Of a stretch of 64,000 bases of DNA, positions 37,801-45,211 are shown piece by piece. Each line of letters opens with the position of its first letter. Position 1 is the stretch's first letter. The notes below the pieces were generated by a model, which was not told the origin of the DNA, did not search any database, and saw only the letters and a list, made by a program, of their open reading frames with translations. Source of the DNA: Eublepharis macularius (Eukaryota; Chordata; Lepidosauria; Squamata; Eublepharidae); the NCBI RefSeq assembly GCF_028583425.1, contig NC_072792.1, positions 156,804,676 to 156,868,675 of the forward strand, in the 5' to 3' direction. Both the position numbers and the translations under genes were made by a program.

Positions 37801-39415
37801 GGAAGGCTTGAAAGTTTCTTGTTTTGAGAAGCTACAAACAACATTACGGGTTAAAGGTTTTGCTCCTATTCCTCACAGCAGAAGTGAAACATTTGCTTTT
37901 TTAAAGAGATATGGAAATGCAGTAATATTACTTTATATACAGCACTCAGACAGCAAAGATATAAATTTCCTTCTAGCATTAGCAATGACCTTGAAATCTG
38001 CAACTGATAATCTGATTTCTGATACTTCCTATTTAATTGCCATGTTGGGCTGCAATGATATTTATAGAATTAGTGAAAAGCTTGACAGTTTAGGAGTGAA
38101 GTATGACTCTTCAGAGCCATCAAAACTTGAGCTGCCCATGCCTGGCACACCTATACCATCTGAAATCCACTACACGCTTCTTATGGATCCAATGAATGTT
38201 TTTTATCCAGGAGAATATGTTGGCTATCTTGTTGATGCAGAAGGAGGCGATATATATGGATCATACCATCCAACCTATACATATGCTATCATTGTACAAG
38301 AAGTAGAAAGAGAAGATGAGGAAAATTCTAGTTTCCTTGGCAAGATTTATCAGATTGACATTGGGTACAGTGAGTACAAAATAGTAAGTTCTCTTGACTT
38401 GTACAAATTCTCAAGACCTGATGAGAGTTCTCAAAGCAGGGACAGTGCACCATCTACACCCACAAGTCCCACAGAATTTCCAGCACATGGACCAAGGACA
38501 ATTCCTCCTCTGTTCCCTGGAAGGGAAAGTCACAAGTCATCATCATCTAAACATCATTCTCCCAAAAAAATTAAAGCAAATTCTCTGTCAGAAATTTTAA
38601 GAGAAGTTACATCAGTGGTGGAACAAGCCTGGAAGCTTCCAGAATCTGAAAGAAAGAAGATTATAAGAAGACTGTATCTTAAATGGCATCCAGACAAAAA
38701 TGCAGAGAACCTTGATATAGCCAATGAAGTTTTCAAACATTTACAAAATGAAATCAACAGGCTAGAAAAGCAGGCTTTTATAGACCAAAATGCAGATAGA
38801 GCATCCAGGCGAACATTTTCATCTTCAGCTTCCCGATTTCAATCAGACAAATTTTCGTTTCAGAGATTTTACACTTCTTGGAATCAGGAAGCTACAAGCC
38901 ATAAATCTGAAAGGCAACAATCAAAAGAAAAGTGTCCATCTTCTACAGGCCCATCTTACTCTCAGCGATTTTTTGTGCCACCCACATTTAAGTCAGTAGG
39001 AAATCCTGTTGAGGCACGTAGGTGGTTGAGGCAAGCCAGAGCAAACTTCTCAGCTGCAAGAAATGATCTTCATAAAAATGCCAATGAATGGGTATGCTTC
39101 AAATGTTATTTGTCTACCAAGCTAGCCTTGATTGCTGCTGATTATGCAGTAAGGGGCAAGTCAGATAAAGATGTGAAACCAACTGCACTAGCACAGAAAA
39201 TTGAGGAATATAGTCAACAGCTTGAAGGTCTTACTAATGATGTTCACACCCTGGAAGCATACGGAGTAGACAGCTTAAAAACACGCTATCCAGACCTCCT
39301 TCCTTTTCCACAGATTCCAAATGACAGGTTCACTTCTGAAGTTGCTATGAGAGTGATGGAATGTACAGCATGTATTATAATAAAACTTGAAAACTTTATT
39401 CAGCAAAAGGTATGA
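1632..39415 (+). CDS. SACS: SACS, sacsin (complete spliced gene)
   Basis: Coding sequence by splice-site reading: 1632-1633, 3622-3772, 4488-4575, 7704-7789, 9390-9501, 16475-16621, 17546-19028, 21831-21922 and 27861-39415. These add to 13716 nt, or 4571 codons plus TGA, with every junction in phase; human sacsin is 4579 aa. The translation follows human sacsin (recalled) along its full length. Order of domains: ubiquitin-like (about 5-80), three sacsin repeats each opening with an Hsp90-like ATPase fold (ELIQNAEDA about 110, ELLQNADDA about 1473, ELLQNADDA about 2540), XPCB near the C terminus, Ser/Thr/Pro linker about 4244-4290, J domain with HPD at 4330-4332, and HEPN about 4435-4571. Sacsin is a cytosolic and mitochondria-associated co-chaperone-like protein acting on intermediate filaments; its loss causes ARSACS in humans. 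No break is seen. Identity is certain; only the first codon is inferred. Confidence 0.97.
1856..1915 (-). repeat. Penelope-like-tail fragment with hammerhead-like pattern
   Basis: On the - strand it reads ...TGAAGAAGGGAGCTCTGACTCTGGAAAGCTTACACCCTG..., the same dispersed sequence found at 5196-5290, 15945-16105 and 58718-58800. Assignment to a Penelope-like or related retroelement tail is from memory of similar reptile repeats and is tentative. Confidence 0.4.
3030..3440 (+). mobile_element. degraded CR1 LINE 3' end
   Basis: Contains the typical CR1 tail wording GTTGTGGACTAGATGGTCTTTTAGTCT at about 3397-3424. The preceding block (TAGTCTAGAAAAGTGTGGGATGGGATATGATGACAG) resembles the CR1 3' coding/UTR region GGATATGATAGC. 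Old and heavily diverged; sense strand. Confidence 0.5.
3622..3772 (+). CDS. SACS: SACS exon 2 (ubiquitin-like domain, first part)
   Basis: Acceptor AG at 3620-3621, donor GTAAGC from 3773. Reads g|[18 protein letters not shown] and then ETGFPVSEQ, matching the human ubiquitin-like N terminus ([21 protein letters not shown]). The domain is reported to contact the proteasome. The exon ends on a complete codon (E51). There is no in-frame ATG inside the exon, which is why the start must come from exon 1. It is the most divergent exon relative to human, in keeping with weaker constraint on this domain. Confidence 0.9.
4488..4575 (+). CDS. SACS: SACS exon 3
   Basis: Acceptor TTTCATTTCAG|TTA, donor GTACGG from 4576. 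Reads [10 protein letters not shown]...[10 protein letters not shown] and completes the ubiquitin-like domain (human LSDWIKIGDL...QSKGLKGGG). It ends one base into a Gly codon finished by GC of exon 4. The alternative donor at 4581 would break the frame into exon 4 and is rejected. Confidence 0.92.
5020..5188 (-). mobile_element. tRNA-derived SINE, 3' part
   Basis: On the - strand: GGTTCAAATCCTCACTCTAACATGGAAGCTTGCTGTGTGACCTTGGGCCATTCACACACTCTCAG..., then GCCACTTTGGATCCCCATTGAGGACAAAGGCGAGGTATAAATAAAATAAA. This is the same family as 44574-44880, in which the tRNA-like head is better preserved. In SACS intron 3. Confidence 0.55.
5196..5290 (-). repeat. Penelope-like-tail fragment
   Basis: Reads on the - strand ...GAAGAAGGGAGCTCTGCCTCTTGAAAGCTTAAACCTTGAAAATCTTGTTGGTCTCTAAGGAGCCACTAGACTC. 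It is the same dispersed tail as at 58718-58800 and 15945-16105, and directly abuts the SINE at 5020-5188. Confidence 0.45.
6707..6840. mobile_element. palindromic MITE
   Basis: Terminal inverted repeats of about 33 bp: GAGCCAAGCTACAAGTGACG at the left start is matched by its reverse complement CGTCACTTGTAGCTTGGCTC at the right end, and the match extends inward through AATTACACTTGCC. Element length is 134 bp. No clear target-site duplication, so the superfamily is not assigned. In SACS intron 3. Confidence 0.65.
7704..7789 (+). CDS. SACS: SACS exon 4
   Basis: Acceptor CATTTTTAG|GC, donor GTAAAG from 7790. Reads [20 protein letters not shown] and PEGGQILK, practically identical to human. This is the start of the first sacsin repeat, just ahead of its Hsp90-like nucleotide-binding motif. 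Confidence 0.97.
8590..8802 (-). mobile_element. 5S-rRNA-derived SINE with Bov-B-like tail (copy 1)
   Basis: The + strand segment CCAAGTACTAATCAGGGCCAACCCTGCTTAGCTTCTGAGATCTGATGAGATC is the reverse complement of the 5S rRNA internal promoter region, so the SINE head is at the right and the element lies on the - strand. Its far end (CTATCAAGTTACAAGCGACTCACAGCAAC) is the reverse complement of a Bov-B-type 3' terminus. Matches the squamate 5S-Sauria type of SINE mobilised by RTE elements. Confidence 0.75.
8885..9092 (+). mobile_element. Bov-B (RTE) LINE 3' end fragment
   Basis: Ends with GGTCTTTCATTCATAGGGTCACCATAGGTCAGAGGTGACTTGACAGCACATAACATAC, nearly the same as the end of the larger Bov-B copy at 58055-58120. 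Only the 3' terminus is secure; the left limit is a guess. Confidence 0.6.
9390..9501 (+). CDS. SACS: SACS exon 5 (first ATPase-like motif)
   Basis: Acceptor TTTTTTTCAG|GAA, donor GTAAAT from 9502. Reads [20 protein letters not shown] and onward to [11 protein letters not shown]. The E-x-x-x-N-A-x-D-A signature is the Hsp90/GHKL Bergerat helix with the conserved catalytic-type Glu and Mg-binding Asn. It ends one base into Gly147. Confidence 0.97.
10980..12214 (-). mobile_element. 5'-truncated L1 LINE inserted in the L2-like element
   Basis: The frame at 12205-11807 on the - strand is an L1 ORF2 C terminus ([20 protein letters not shown] ... [20 protein letters not shown]), followed by an AT-rich 3'UTR and a terminal A-run, seen as T-rich sequence on + near 10989. 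The 18 bp ATGTATTGGGATTTATAT flanks it at 10962-10979 and 12215-12232, a textbook target-site duplication. The perfect repeat suggests a fairly recent insertion. Confidence 0.88.
13432..13679. mobile_element. hAT-type MITE inserted in the L2-like element
   Basis: Inverted ends CGCTGTTTCCCAAAGT / ACTTTGGGAAACACTG with 8-bp flanking duplication TTATAGAG (13424-13431 and 13680-13687), the hAT hallmark. Length 248 bp, no coding. Removing it plus one duplication rejoins the LINE frame ([12 protein letters not shown]), confirming it arrived after the LINE. Confidence 0.88.
15945..16105 (+). repeat. Penelope-like-tail fragment with CTGATGA...GAAA motif
   Basis: Reads GATACCTGATGAAGTGAGCTCTGACTCTTGAAAGCTCATACCCTGG, then GGTGTTTAAGGTGCTACAGGACCCGAATCG and CAACATGGTTACCCACCTGAAAC. 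CTGATGA followed by a short hairpin and GAAA is the conserved core order of a hammerhead ribozyme, a motif known from Penelope-like retroelements. The family call is tentative. Confidence 0.5.
16475..16621 (+). CDS. SACS: SACS exon 6
   Basis: Acceptor TCTATCAG|GT, donor GTATTT from 16622. Reads [20 protein letters not shown] and then [16 protein letters not shown], the GHKL G-box region of repeat 1. Asp162 corresponds to human Asp168, a residue mutated in ARSACS, with the six-residue N-terminal offset. It is preceded by the longest SACS intron in the window (6973 bp), filled by a LINE. Confidence 0.97.
16622..17545 (+). other. SACS: SACS intron 6
   Basis: GTATTT...GCAG. No repeat or other feature recognised. 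Confidence 0.7.
17546..19028 (+). CDS. SACS: SACS exon 7 (rest of sacsin repeat 1, part)
   Basis: Acceptor ATTTTGCAG|AT, phase-2 end before donor GTATAA at 19029. It gives about 495 residues, starting [20 protein letters not shown] and ending with [12 protein letters not shown]. Strong identity to human is visible throughout, for example [20 protein letters not shown]. The open frame runs past the donor to a stop at 19084-19086, so reading through this intron would truncate the protein. Confidence 0.97.
19126..19420 (-). mobile_element. tRNA-derived SINE with (TAG)n tail
   Basis: On + it starts with a TAG trinucleotide run (about 19127-19150), then TATATACCGCCTTTCAGGACAACTTAATGC and GTCACCCAGCTGGCTTCAAGCAG. 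On the - strand this is tRNA-like head, GGTTTGATTCCCCACTCC (B-box like), body, and GGCGGTATATAAACTGAATG tail. In SACS intron 7. Confidence 0.6.
19900..20147 (-). repeat. left part of an older LINE-tail repeat hosting the hairpin element
   Basis: AAAATAAAAATAATAAAACATT and the TTTTGCCTGGCACCTGAAAG wording resemble a dispersed reptile LINE 3' end on the - strand. It continues after the hairpin insert at 21001 (GCAATTTAGGTGCAGGTAAGCCTC). Family not assigned. Confidence 0.35.
20164..20984. mobile_element. long hairpin retroelement (about 370-bp inverted arms)
   Basis: Arms at 20164-20533 and 20572-20941 are nearly exact reverse complements (ACAACAAGACCAGGGATCCA against TGGATCCCTGGTCTTGTTGT at the outer ends, with a handful of mismatches visible). 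A 38-bp loop lies at 20534-20571. A 43-bp tail (20942-20984) follows only the right arm. The whole is flanked by TGGCACCTGAAAGAAA at 20148-20163 and 20985-21000, a 16-bp duplication typical of target-primed retrotransposition. A hammerhead-like motif lies on the - strand at 20512-20550. No coding. In SACS intron 7. Confidence 0.8.
21831..21922 (+). CDS. SACS: SACS exon 8
   Basis: Acceptor GACATACTAG|G, donor GTAATT from 21923. Reads [20 protein letters not shown] and then [10 protein letters not shown], against human [30 protein letters not shown]. The polypyrimidine tract in front of it is weak, but both phases fit the neighbouring exons. It is the shortest coding exon apart from exons 3 and 4. 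Confidence 0.93.
22717..22812. repeat. imperfect palindrome, possible MITE
   Basis: GAATCCGCTATTGGGGATTCTCAGCAGCAGTTAAAATAT pairs with ATATTTTCATTGCTGCTGAGAATCGTCACTAGCGGAT across an about 20-bp spacer. In SACS intron 8. No duplication of flanks identified. Confidence 0.5.
23166..23502. mobile_element. non-autonomous DNA transposon with about 36-bp inverted ends
   Basis: Left CTGATGGCCAAACTAGACATTATGGCATCCATGGG pairs with right CCTATGGATGCTGTAATGTCTAGTTTGCTGTCAG. 337 bp in all, non-coding, in SACS intron 8. Superfamily not assigned because the target-site duplication is unclear. Confidence 0.6.
23503..27860 (+). other. SACS: rest of SACS intron 8, largely unassigned
   Basis: AT-rich single-copy-looking sequence. 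A stretch beginning about 23640 (TGTCAGGTTCTGGCAG, with an antisense AATAAA at about 23712) is faintly LTR-like but not claimed. No exon is expected here, since exon 8 joins exon 9 in phase. Confidence 0.5.
27861..39415 (+). CDS. SACS: SACS exon 9 (giant terminal exon)
   Basis: Acceptor TTTTATTTCAG|GA, uninterrupted frame to TGA at 39413-39415. About 3851 residues (721-4571) are encoded by this one exon, matching the well-known giant last exon of SACS. It carries sacsin repeats 2 (about 1453 on; [14 protein letters not shown] about 1547) and 3 (about 2520 on; [13 protein letters not shown] about 2615). The J domain has helix II/HPD/helix III ([13 protein letters not shown] at bases 38687-38695). 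HEPN opens [20 protein letters not shown] at about base 39002. Conservation with human is highest in the second half of repeats 2 and 3 and in HEPN. All three ATPase-like motifs keep the N-A-x-D core. Confidence 0.98.
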
Positions 39416-41040
39416 GAAACATGGTTACAGACATAGTGTTCTCAGAGGTGCATGCCATGCCTCCAGCCATAGTTTTCTACAGCTGCTTTTGGGTGGCATA
39501 TTATATGCCTGTGTGTGATGGTGGTGCAGAAGCCATCCTCAAATGTGTACAGAATACCACACACATTGATGTGGTAAGTGCATGCCCCGAGTTCACTGTT
39601 GCTAGGAAGATCTATGTACTAAATGTAATGAAAAAAATGTGATTTACACGTGCAGTTACTGTACTTCAGAAGTTACACATTTTAAAGCTTATAAATACAA
39701 TGCATATGGTACTGAGGGCCAAATTAGATGTTCAACGGTAGACCTGGGTTGGTAACCTGAGTCATCACTGAACAGCTACAGAGTGACAGGTGAAGGGCAT
39801 GATTTGCAGTTGAGAAGCAGTAAAAGAGTATTTAAATTTTCCCTAGCCTGCCATTTTTATTCCTTCCACGTACTACTTTTCCGTGTGATGCAACAAATGT
39901 ATATCTGGATACCAGAGGCTGGGGGGAAGAGGGTTGACTGTAGAAATGGCAGGCAGGCAGAGGGTTATGTACCCCACTCCCCTGATCACACGATATTTTT
40001 CCACTGCAAATCATAGTCTCCCTTCACAGTTAGGTGACATTCCAGATGTCCCCCTGAACATCCAGTTCAGTCCTGAGATACATACAATTAACATTAATTT
40101 ATATAGCTAGTTAAAAAAAACCTGAGCCTGTTATAAGTAAAACTGTAGAACATATATTTAAAGATTTGCAGGGAGAATGAGCTAAAAAAATGGCTGGATA
40201 CAGAATACAGTAATATAATTCAAAGAACTGAACTGCACTTTATATAACCAAAGCTTAGGATGATGGTTGGTTAAATCTTTTTGTGTGTGCGCGTGTATAT
40301 GTACCTATATCCTCAATTTTATCTAATCAATTTTGTTTCCAAATGATGTCTTTTTTTTCTCAGTGTACTAATGTGAGATGGGATGTTATCTTTATAATGT
40401 TCAGAAATCTTTGGAGGTGGAGAACAGAACATTCTGTATTCATTTGTTTTCTATGGACATTGATTCATTTCACTCAAAATAATACTTCCTGCTACAACTG
40501 ATAAGTTTGCCCCACTGTTACATCAGAGGTTAAGGGACCTTTGAAACAGCACAGTTTTTTAATCCTCACTGTTCAGTTACTTCAACACATGACTTGCTTT
40601 TCTTGTAGTCTACTTTACATGTTCTGGCATTTTGATGTTTTTGTTTAATGACAGTTACATGAGCATCGATTAGAAAAGTCCTTCATTTTGTCTAGGGTTT
40701 TTGAAATTGCACACTGGAGGTCATATTTTTAGAAGCATCCATGTGCCAGCAATTTGTTTTTGTTTATATTTTTTTCATGAACTGCTATTGAGAATAGTAT
40801 AAATTAGTAAAGAATTTTGGTATACAATGGGATAATTTTTTATTACATATTAAATGGTGCTGCAATGTTAAGCTTTTTTTTAATTTTGTCTCACAGTGTG
40901 GCACATGAGATGTCTGACATTTAGTCCATATACTTTCTTTTATAAACTGTAATACTTTTTGATAATGCCATGTAAATTATTCAGTATTTGTAAAAAAAAA
41001 ATGAAAACGTATGAAATAAATCTACTGCATTTAGAATTAT
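39416..41040 (+). other. SACS: SACS 3' UTR
   Basis: AT-rich, non-coding sequence directly after the SACS stop. A 76-codon open frame at 39412-39642 overlaps the stop and resembles nothing known, so it is not called. The UTR end is inferred from the AATAAA signal at 41015-41020. A second AATAAA lies about 315 bp downstream. Confidence 0.7.
41015..41020 (+). terminator. SACS: SACS polyadenylation signal (proximal)
   Basis: Canonical AATAAA about 1.6 kb after the stop, followed by T/GT-rich sequence (TTGTCATAATTTGTTTG) as expected for a cleavage region. Confidence 0.6.
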
Positions 41041-41330
41041 GTTCCATTATTACTAAGTTGTCATAATTTGTTTGATTAATACACTGAAACTGCAATTTCA
41101 TTTACAGTTTGTAAAACAAAAAAGAACAAAAGAAACAAAAAGGTTGCAACAAAAATTATTGCAGTCAAAAATGAAAAATATTTGAGAAAAGCTCTTTAAT
41201 TTAAATGTAAACAATAGACTTCAGTGAAAAAAACCGCTCAACAAATTTCTAGGCTTTAAAATATTTATTCTATTACTTCGCAAAACCCATGTGGATATTT
41301 CTGCTGTTAAGTGCCATAAATTAATTTTAT

Positions 41331-41336
41331 AATAAA
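41331..41336 (+). terminator. SACS: possible distal SACS polyadenylation signal
   Basis: Second AATAAA (within TAATAAACACAAAG), followed by a GT-rich stretch (GGCTGGTGTGTTGATTTTT). It would lengthen the 3'UTR by about 0.3 kb; use of either site cannot be decided here. Confidence 0.4.
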
Positions 41337-41459
41337 CACAAAGATCCCTTCAGGCTGGTGTGTTGATTTTTAAACAAGGACTCTTTCACCAGTGATTTTC
41401 AGTACAGGCAGAAAAAAGAATCCCTTTTCAGTTCTTTGGTCACTCAGTTAAGTTGGCCG

Positions 41460-42130
41460 TTGAGTTACCCAACCCTGTTTCCCCAGAGGCTGCGCGTTTA
41501 AATACCTGTGTGGAGCCACTGAGAGATTTTCAGTATCATGAAATGCAGCAACTTCAATATGCGAGTAACACTGAGCTCTCTCTGATTTTCATCCAATTTG
41601 AGAGCTGTGGTTAATTCCTTGAAAAAGTTCCTGGGTATAGTTATACTGAATCTGAATCCAGAAAAGACCGATGGATCTTAAGAACAAAGGACAATAGCTT
41701 CATTTGTTAAATATGTGCATTGTGCTATCCTGTAAGGGCTGCAAACCTTGGGATTCTTCTTGACTGCTTTGTTGCTAGATCTGCAAGCAGTCTTTTTGAT
41801 CAATTTAGGCTGATATGTCATCTGCAGCCTTTCAGATTAGTAGCATCCAGCCATTGTTGTTTTGCTCATCTTCTGATCTGATTATTGCAACATGTTCTAC
41901 ATAAGGCTGTGATAATTTAGATTACAGCTTCAACTAGTGCAAAATACTGAGCTGTATTTATTAACTAGGATGTTGCATTTCCATCTGCAGTGACTTTCTG
42001 TATGCTTTAGGGCTCATCTTCAGTGGTTGATGTTTATTTTTAAAGCATTGCAGAGGTTGAGTCCGGCATAATTTAGGGAATATCTCCTGTCTTAGCACCT
42101 GAGCTCTTGCTTGTGTCTTTTACTGGTGTG
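41460..42130 (+). mobile_element. ancient L2-like LINE remnant
   Basis: Decayed reverse-transcriptase wording can be followed across frames: CTGAATCCAGAAAAGACCGATGG (LNPEKT), GGGATTCTTCTTGACTGCTT (GILLDC), CTGATTATTGCAACATGTTC (DYCNMF), CTTCAACTAGTGCAAAATAC (LQLVQN). Much more diverged than the copy in SACS intron 5. Confidence 0.6.
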
Positions 42131-42737
42131 ATGTAAGAGTATAAGTTGTGTCCAGCTCCATGGATCATTCAACTCTCCAATTGGAAGAGTGCACTGTAGC
42201 ATGCTTGGCACTATTCCCAGCTAGCTGAGAGTCAGAAAGGTAAGGAGCTCCATTATGCTTTATGGCAAGGGTGCCTAATTTTGTGGGTACTTCTGGAATT
42301 TTGAGGACCAGGGAATGAGCATCACCCTCAAGTGGCTGTAATGAAAGGCCAGGGCCCATTATAGACTCACTGGCACGGAGTGCTAGGGCCAATCACAAAT
42401 GTTGAGCGATTGTAAAGCAAACGTCCTGCTACCACGGCAGCAGCTGTTTCTGGATAGGTGTTCTCTACAAACACAAAGGTGATGCCTCCTGAATTCTTCT
42501 GAAGCACCGGCTATTCTGGTGAGGTGAACAAAAGCCAGGACAGACTTTGGGGACCAGAACAGGTTTGGGGGTAGTAGGAAACCCTCAGTGGTTGCCATGG
42601 TATCCAAGGATAATATATTGGGGACCACTGCCCTATGGAGTTTCTATCTACTACTCTCAGCTGCAAGTGTGTGAGGATGGTTCATACCTTAAGTTTATTT
42701 TCTAAGGGCTTAAAGATCTTTATGTAAGTTATCTTAA

Positions 42738-43960
42738 TGCCATAGTAGTAGTGCTGCTGGATTAGACCAGTGGTCCATTTAGTTCAGCATCCAGTTTTAT
42801 ACAGTGGGCAACCAATTGCCCTGGAGAGCAATGAACAGGGTATAGAGACCAAGGCCGCCTTCCCCAATGTTGCCTCCTAGTGCTAGTATTCAGAGGTTTA
42901 CTGCCTTTGAATATGGAGGATCCTTTATTCACTAATAGCTATCAATGGACCGCTCCTCCATGAATCTGTATGACCTTTTAAAGCCATCTATGCCTGTGGC
43001 CATTACGACACCCACTGGCAGCAAATTCCAAAGAAGTATTTTCTTTTGTCTGCCCTGTACCTATTGCCCATCAACTTCATTGGGTCCTAGTATTATGGGA
43101 AAACACTACGCACTAGATACATAATATTATAAACCTCTATCACACACCCCTAAAGTCTTTCCTCGTAAGACAGGTGCTGCAACTCCTTGATCATCTTGGT
43201 TCCCCTCTTCTGTACTTTTCCTGGCTCTGCAATATTCTTTTTCATATATGGCAACCAGAACTGTTCCAAGTATTCCAAATGTGGCTGCACCACATGTATA
43301 TCTACCATCAAGTTGCAATCGACTTATGGCAAGCCCAGCAAGAGTCTCAAGGCAAGCGAGAAGCAGAGGTCTTCTTTGTTGGTTGCTCATCCAAGTACTG
43401 ACCCTGCTTAGTTTCTGAGATCTGATGAGATCAGGCTATACCATGCTACCTTCCCTCCCAGCTTTTTATAAAAAGCATTACAATATTGGCTGTTTTATTC
43501 TCAGTCCCTTGCCTAAGCATCCTGGCATGGAGTTTGCCAGCACACTGAGTTCACTCTTTTAGCAAGCTTTCCCCTGGAACTCTTGTTCTCAGCCAGTTCA
43601 GGACCCCTCAACGTATACTTAAGGAGGGAGTGGTTGTTTCAATGTACATCAGTTTACACTTAACCAACATAAAACTTTTGTAGCCTTTCACAATCCACTT
43701 TGGTTTTCACCATCCTGAATAATTTGATATCAACTGGCTACTATACTACTCATCCCCAATTCAAAATCAAGCTGCTTGCTTCCTTCCAGCGCAACGACTG
43801 TCAGTTGATTCCTACCTTCTGCTGCCTGTTGATTAACCAATTTTAAGCCTTAAGAGGGCCTTTCCTTTTATCCTGTCTGCTAAGGTTACTCAGAAGCCTT
43901 GTCAAAAGCCTTTTGGAAGTCTTATTATAGAGAGAGACAGATAAATCCCAACATGCCTGC
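42738..43960 (-). mobile_element. CR1 LINE 3' region, interrupted by a SINE
   Basis: Antisense CR1 tail wording at the left (GGATTAGACCAGTGGTCCATTTAGTTCAGCATCC). It is followed by the body (CCTCCATGAATCTGT, AAAGCCATCTATGCCTGTGGCCA, GACAGGTGCTGCAACTCCTTGATCATCTTGGTT, CAAATGTGGCTGCACCAC) and continues after the SINE (TGGCTGTTTTATTCTCAGTCCCTTGCCTAAGC ... CAGAAGCCTTGTCAAAAGCC). The two halves fit one continuous element. Confidence 0.7.
43296..43460 (-). mobile_element. 5S-rRNA-derived SINE (copy 2), inside the CR1 copy
   Basis: CATCCAAGTACTGACCCTGCTTAGTTTCTGAGATCTGATGAGATCAGGCTATACC is antisense 5S rRNA; ATCAAGTTGCAATCGACTTATGGCAAGCC is the antisense Bov-B-like tail. Shorter than the other copies. 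Confidence 0.72.
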
Positions 43961-44573
43961 TGAATAGTTGCACACCATACCATTTTGCTTAGCACACAGA
44001 ACAATGAGAAATCAAGGCCCTGAGATGCTGGTAATAATTACTAGGGCTCAGCTTGCCACCTGTCAATGTGGCCAAGTATAACCCTGGTTTCCCTTGCCCT
44101 TTTGCTTTTCTGGTGTTCCCGCATTTTCACAGGTTTTTTTAATCACTTGGACCAAGAAGTTTACCTACTCCTATAGTAAGTGTTTCTTTAGTACCTTAAT
44201 AGGTAGCCCTGTTCCAGGTATGCAGAGGGCAGGGTATGGAGTCACCTACCAAGTCCAGTACATAGCAAAGGGCAAGACTGCCACAAGGTGGTCTGCTCCC
44301 ACAGGCACAGGCAGCATACTAGGATTTGAGTTTGCATAGACAGTATGTCTGTCAGGAGCAGGAGTAAATATCATATAGAGTACAGCCTATATTCATTACT
44401 ACTATAAGAGGCTGTGTCTAGCACCTTTACACAAGGATCAGAGCTGTGATTTTATTTAATAACCCGAGTAGATAAATTCATCTTTCTGAACAGAGTACGC
44501 CTGCTATTTTTGAAACATGCATTTTAACATGTGTTCTGGTGTTCTTACAGAATCATGGAGGATCAAACTTGAG

Positions 44574-44885
44574 CTAGTGTGGGGTAGCAGTTAGTGTGCT
44601 GGACTAAGATTTATTTATTTATTTATTTAGCCACATTTCTAGACCACCCTCCCCGTCAGATGAGCTCAGGGTGGTTTAACAAAGATCTGGGACACCTGGG
44701 TTCTAATCCCTGTTCTGCCATGAAAACTTGCTGGGTGACCTTGTGTCAGTCATACTCTCAGTCTAACCCGTCTCACAGGGATGCTGTGAAGATGAAAGGA
44801 AGAAGAGAATGATGTAAGCTGCTCTGGGTCCCCACTGGGGAGAAAGGGAGGGTATAAATGAAGTAAATAAAATAAAAATAAGGGT
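44574..44885 (+). mobile_element. tRNA-derived SINE with nested fragment
   Basis: Head GTGGGGTAGCAGTTAGTGTGCTGGACTAAGAT (A-box like), then after an insert CTGGGACACCTGGGTTCTAATCCC (B-box like, about 44698-44709). Body CTGGGTGACCTTGTGTCAGTCA; 3' end GTCCCCACTGGGGAGAAAGGGAGGGTATAAATGAAGTAAATAAAATAAA. It is the best-preserved copy of the family in this window. Confidence 0.7.
44611..44681 (-). mobile_element. LINE 3'-end fragment nested in the SINE
   Basis: TTATTTATTTATTTATTTAGCCAC...CCACCCTCCCCGTCAGATGAGCTCAGGGTGGTTTAAC is an antisense L2/CR1-type 3' end (compare the sense end at 15723-15765). It is flanked by AAGAT at 44606-44610 and 44682-44686 and cuts the SINE exactly between GGACTAAGAT and CTGGGACACC. 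Confidence 0.65.
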
Positions 44886-45037
44886 CTGTCAAATCCAGCA
44901 TCACATTTTCTCCTGTTGGTAAACCATGTGTACAATAAATAAAGATGGTTTTGCTGATCCACTTGCTAAGGATCTACTTCTCAGTGCTCCAAAATGTGGC
45001 AAAAAATGGCCAGAGAATGTGCAATATACGTAGGTGT

Positions 45038-45211
45038 TTATTGGCAGACACTACTATTTTCTTTGCAAGTGGAATCCACACCAGCCACTGACAAGTAAAG
45101 CTTTCCATCTGGGCAAACACAGACCTCATAGAGTTCTTGATTGCTGCCAGATTCTCCACTTGTTCCTTCAGGCAATTGGGGCAGTCGCACAGTCTGAGCA
45201 TCAAGTGTAAG
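45038..45211 (-). CDS. SGCG: SGCG terminal coding exon (cysteine cluster)
   Basis: Acceptor CCATGCAG|CTT, stop TAA at 45040-45038. Reads [20 protein letters not shown] and on to [30 protein letters not shown], with the EGF-like-type cysteines needed for sarcoglycan complex integrity. The 3'UTR lies below 45038. A minus-strand AATAAA occurs at about 44457-44452 and others fall in the repeat at 44611-44630; the real end is not settled. Confidence 0.96.
   Translation of the reverse strand, partial: LTLDAQTVRLPQLPEGTSGESGSNQELYEVCVCPDGKLYLSVAGVDSTCKENSSVCQ

Larger units (their letters stand above)
41037..45037. other. SACS-SGCG intergenic spacer
   Basis: About 4 kb between the convergent genes, minus the unknown length of the SGCG 3'UTR. 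Nearly all of 41.46-44.88 kb is old LINE and SINE sequence, listed separately. No third gene is seen. Confidence 0.7.

Noticed and set aside
39412-39642. 76-codon open frame overlapping the SACS stop
   Set aside because: Lies in the 3'UTR, no homology recognised, no splice or initiation evidence.
44574-44709. Possible tRNA gene
   Set aside because: A- and B-box-like sequences belong to a SINE head; no cloverleaf or anticodon arm can be drawn, and the head is interrupted by an insert.
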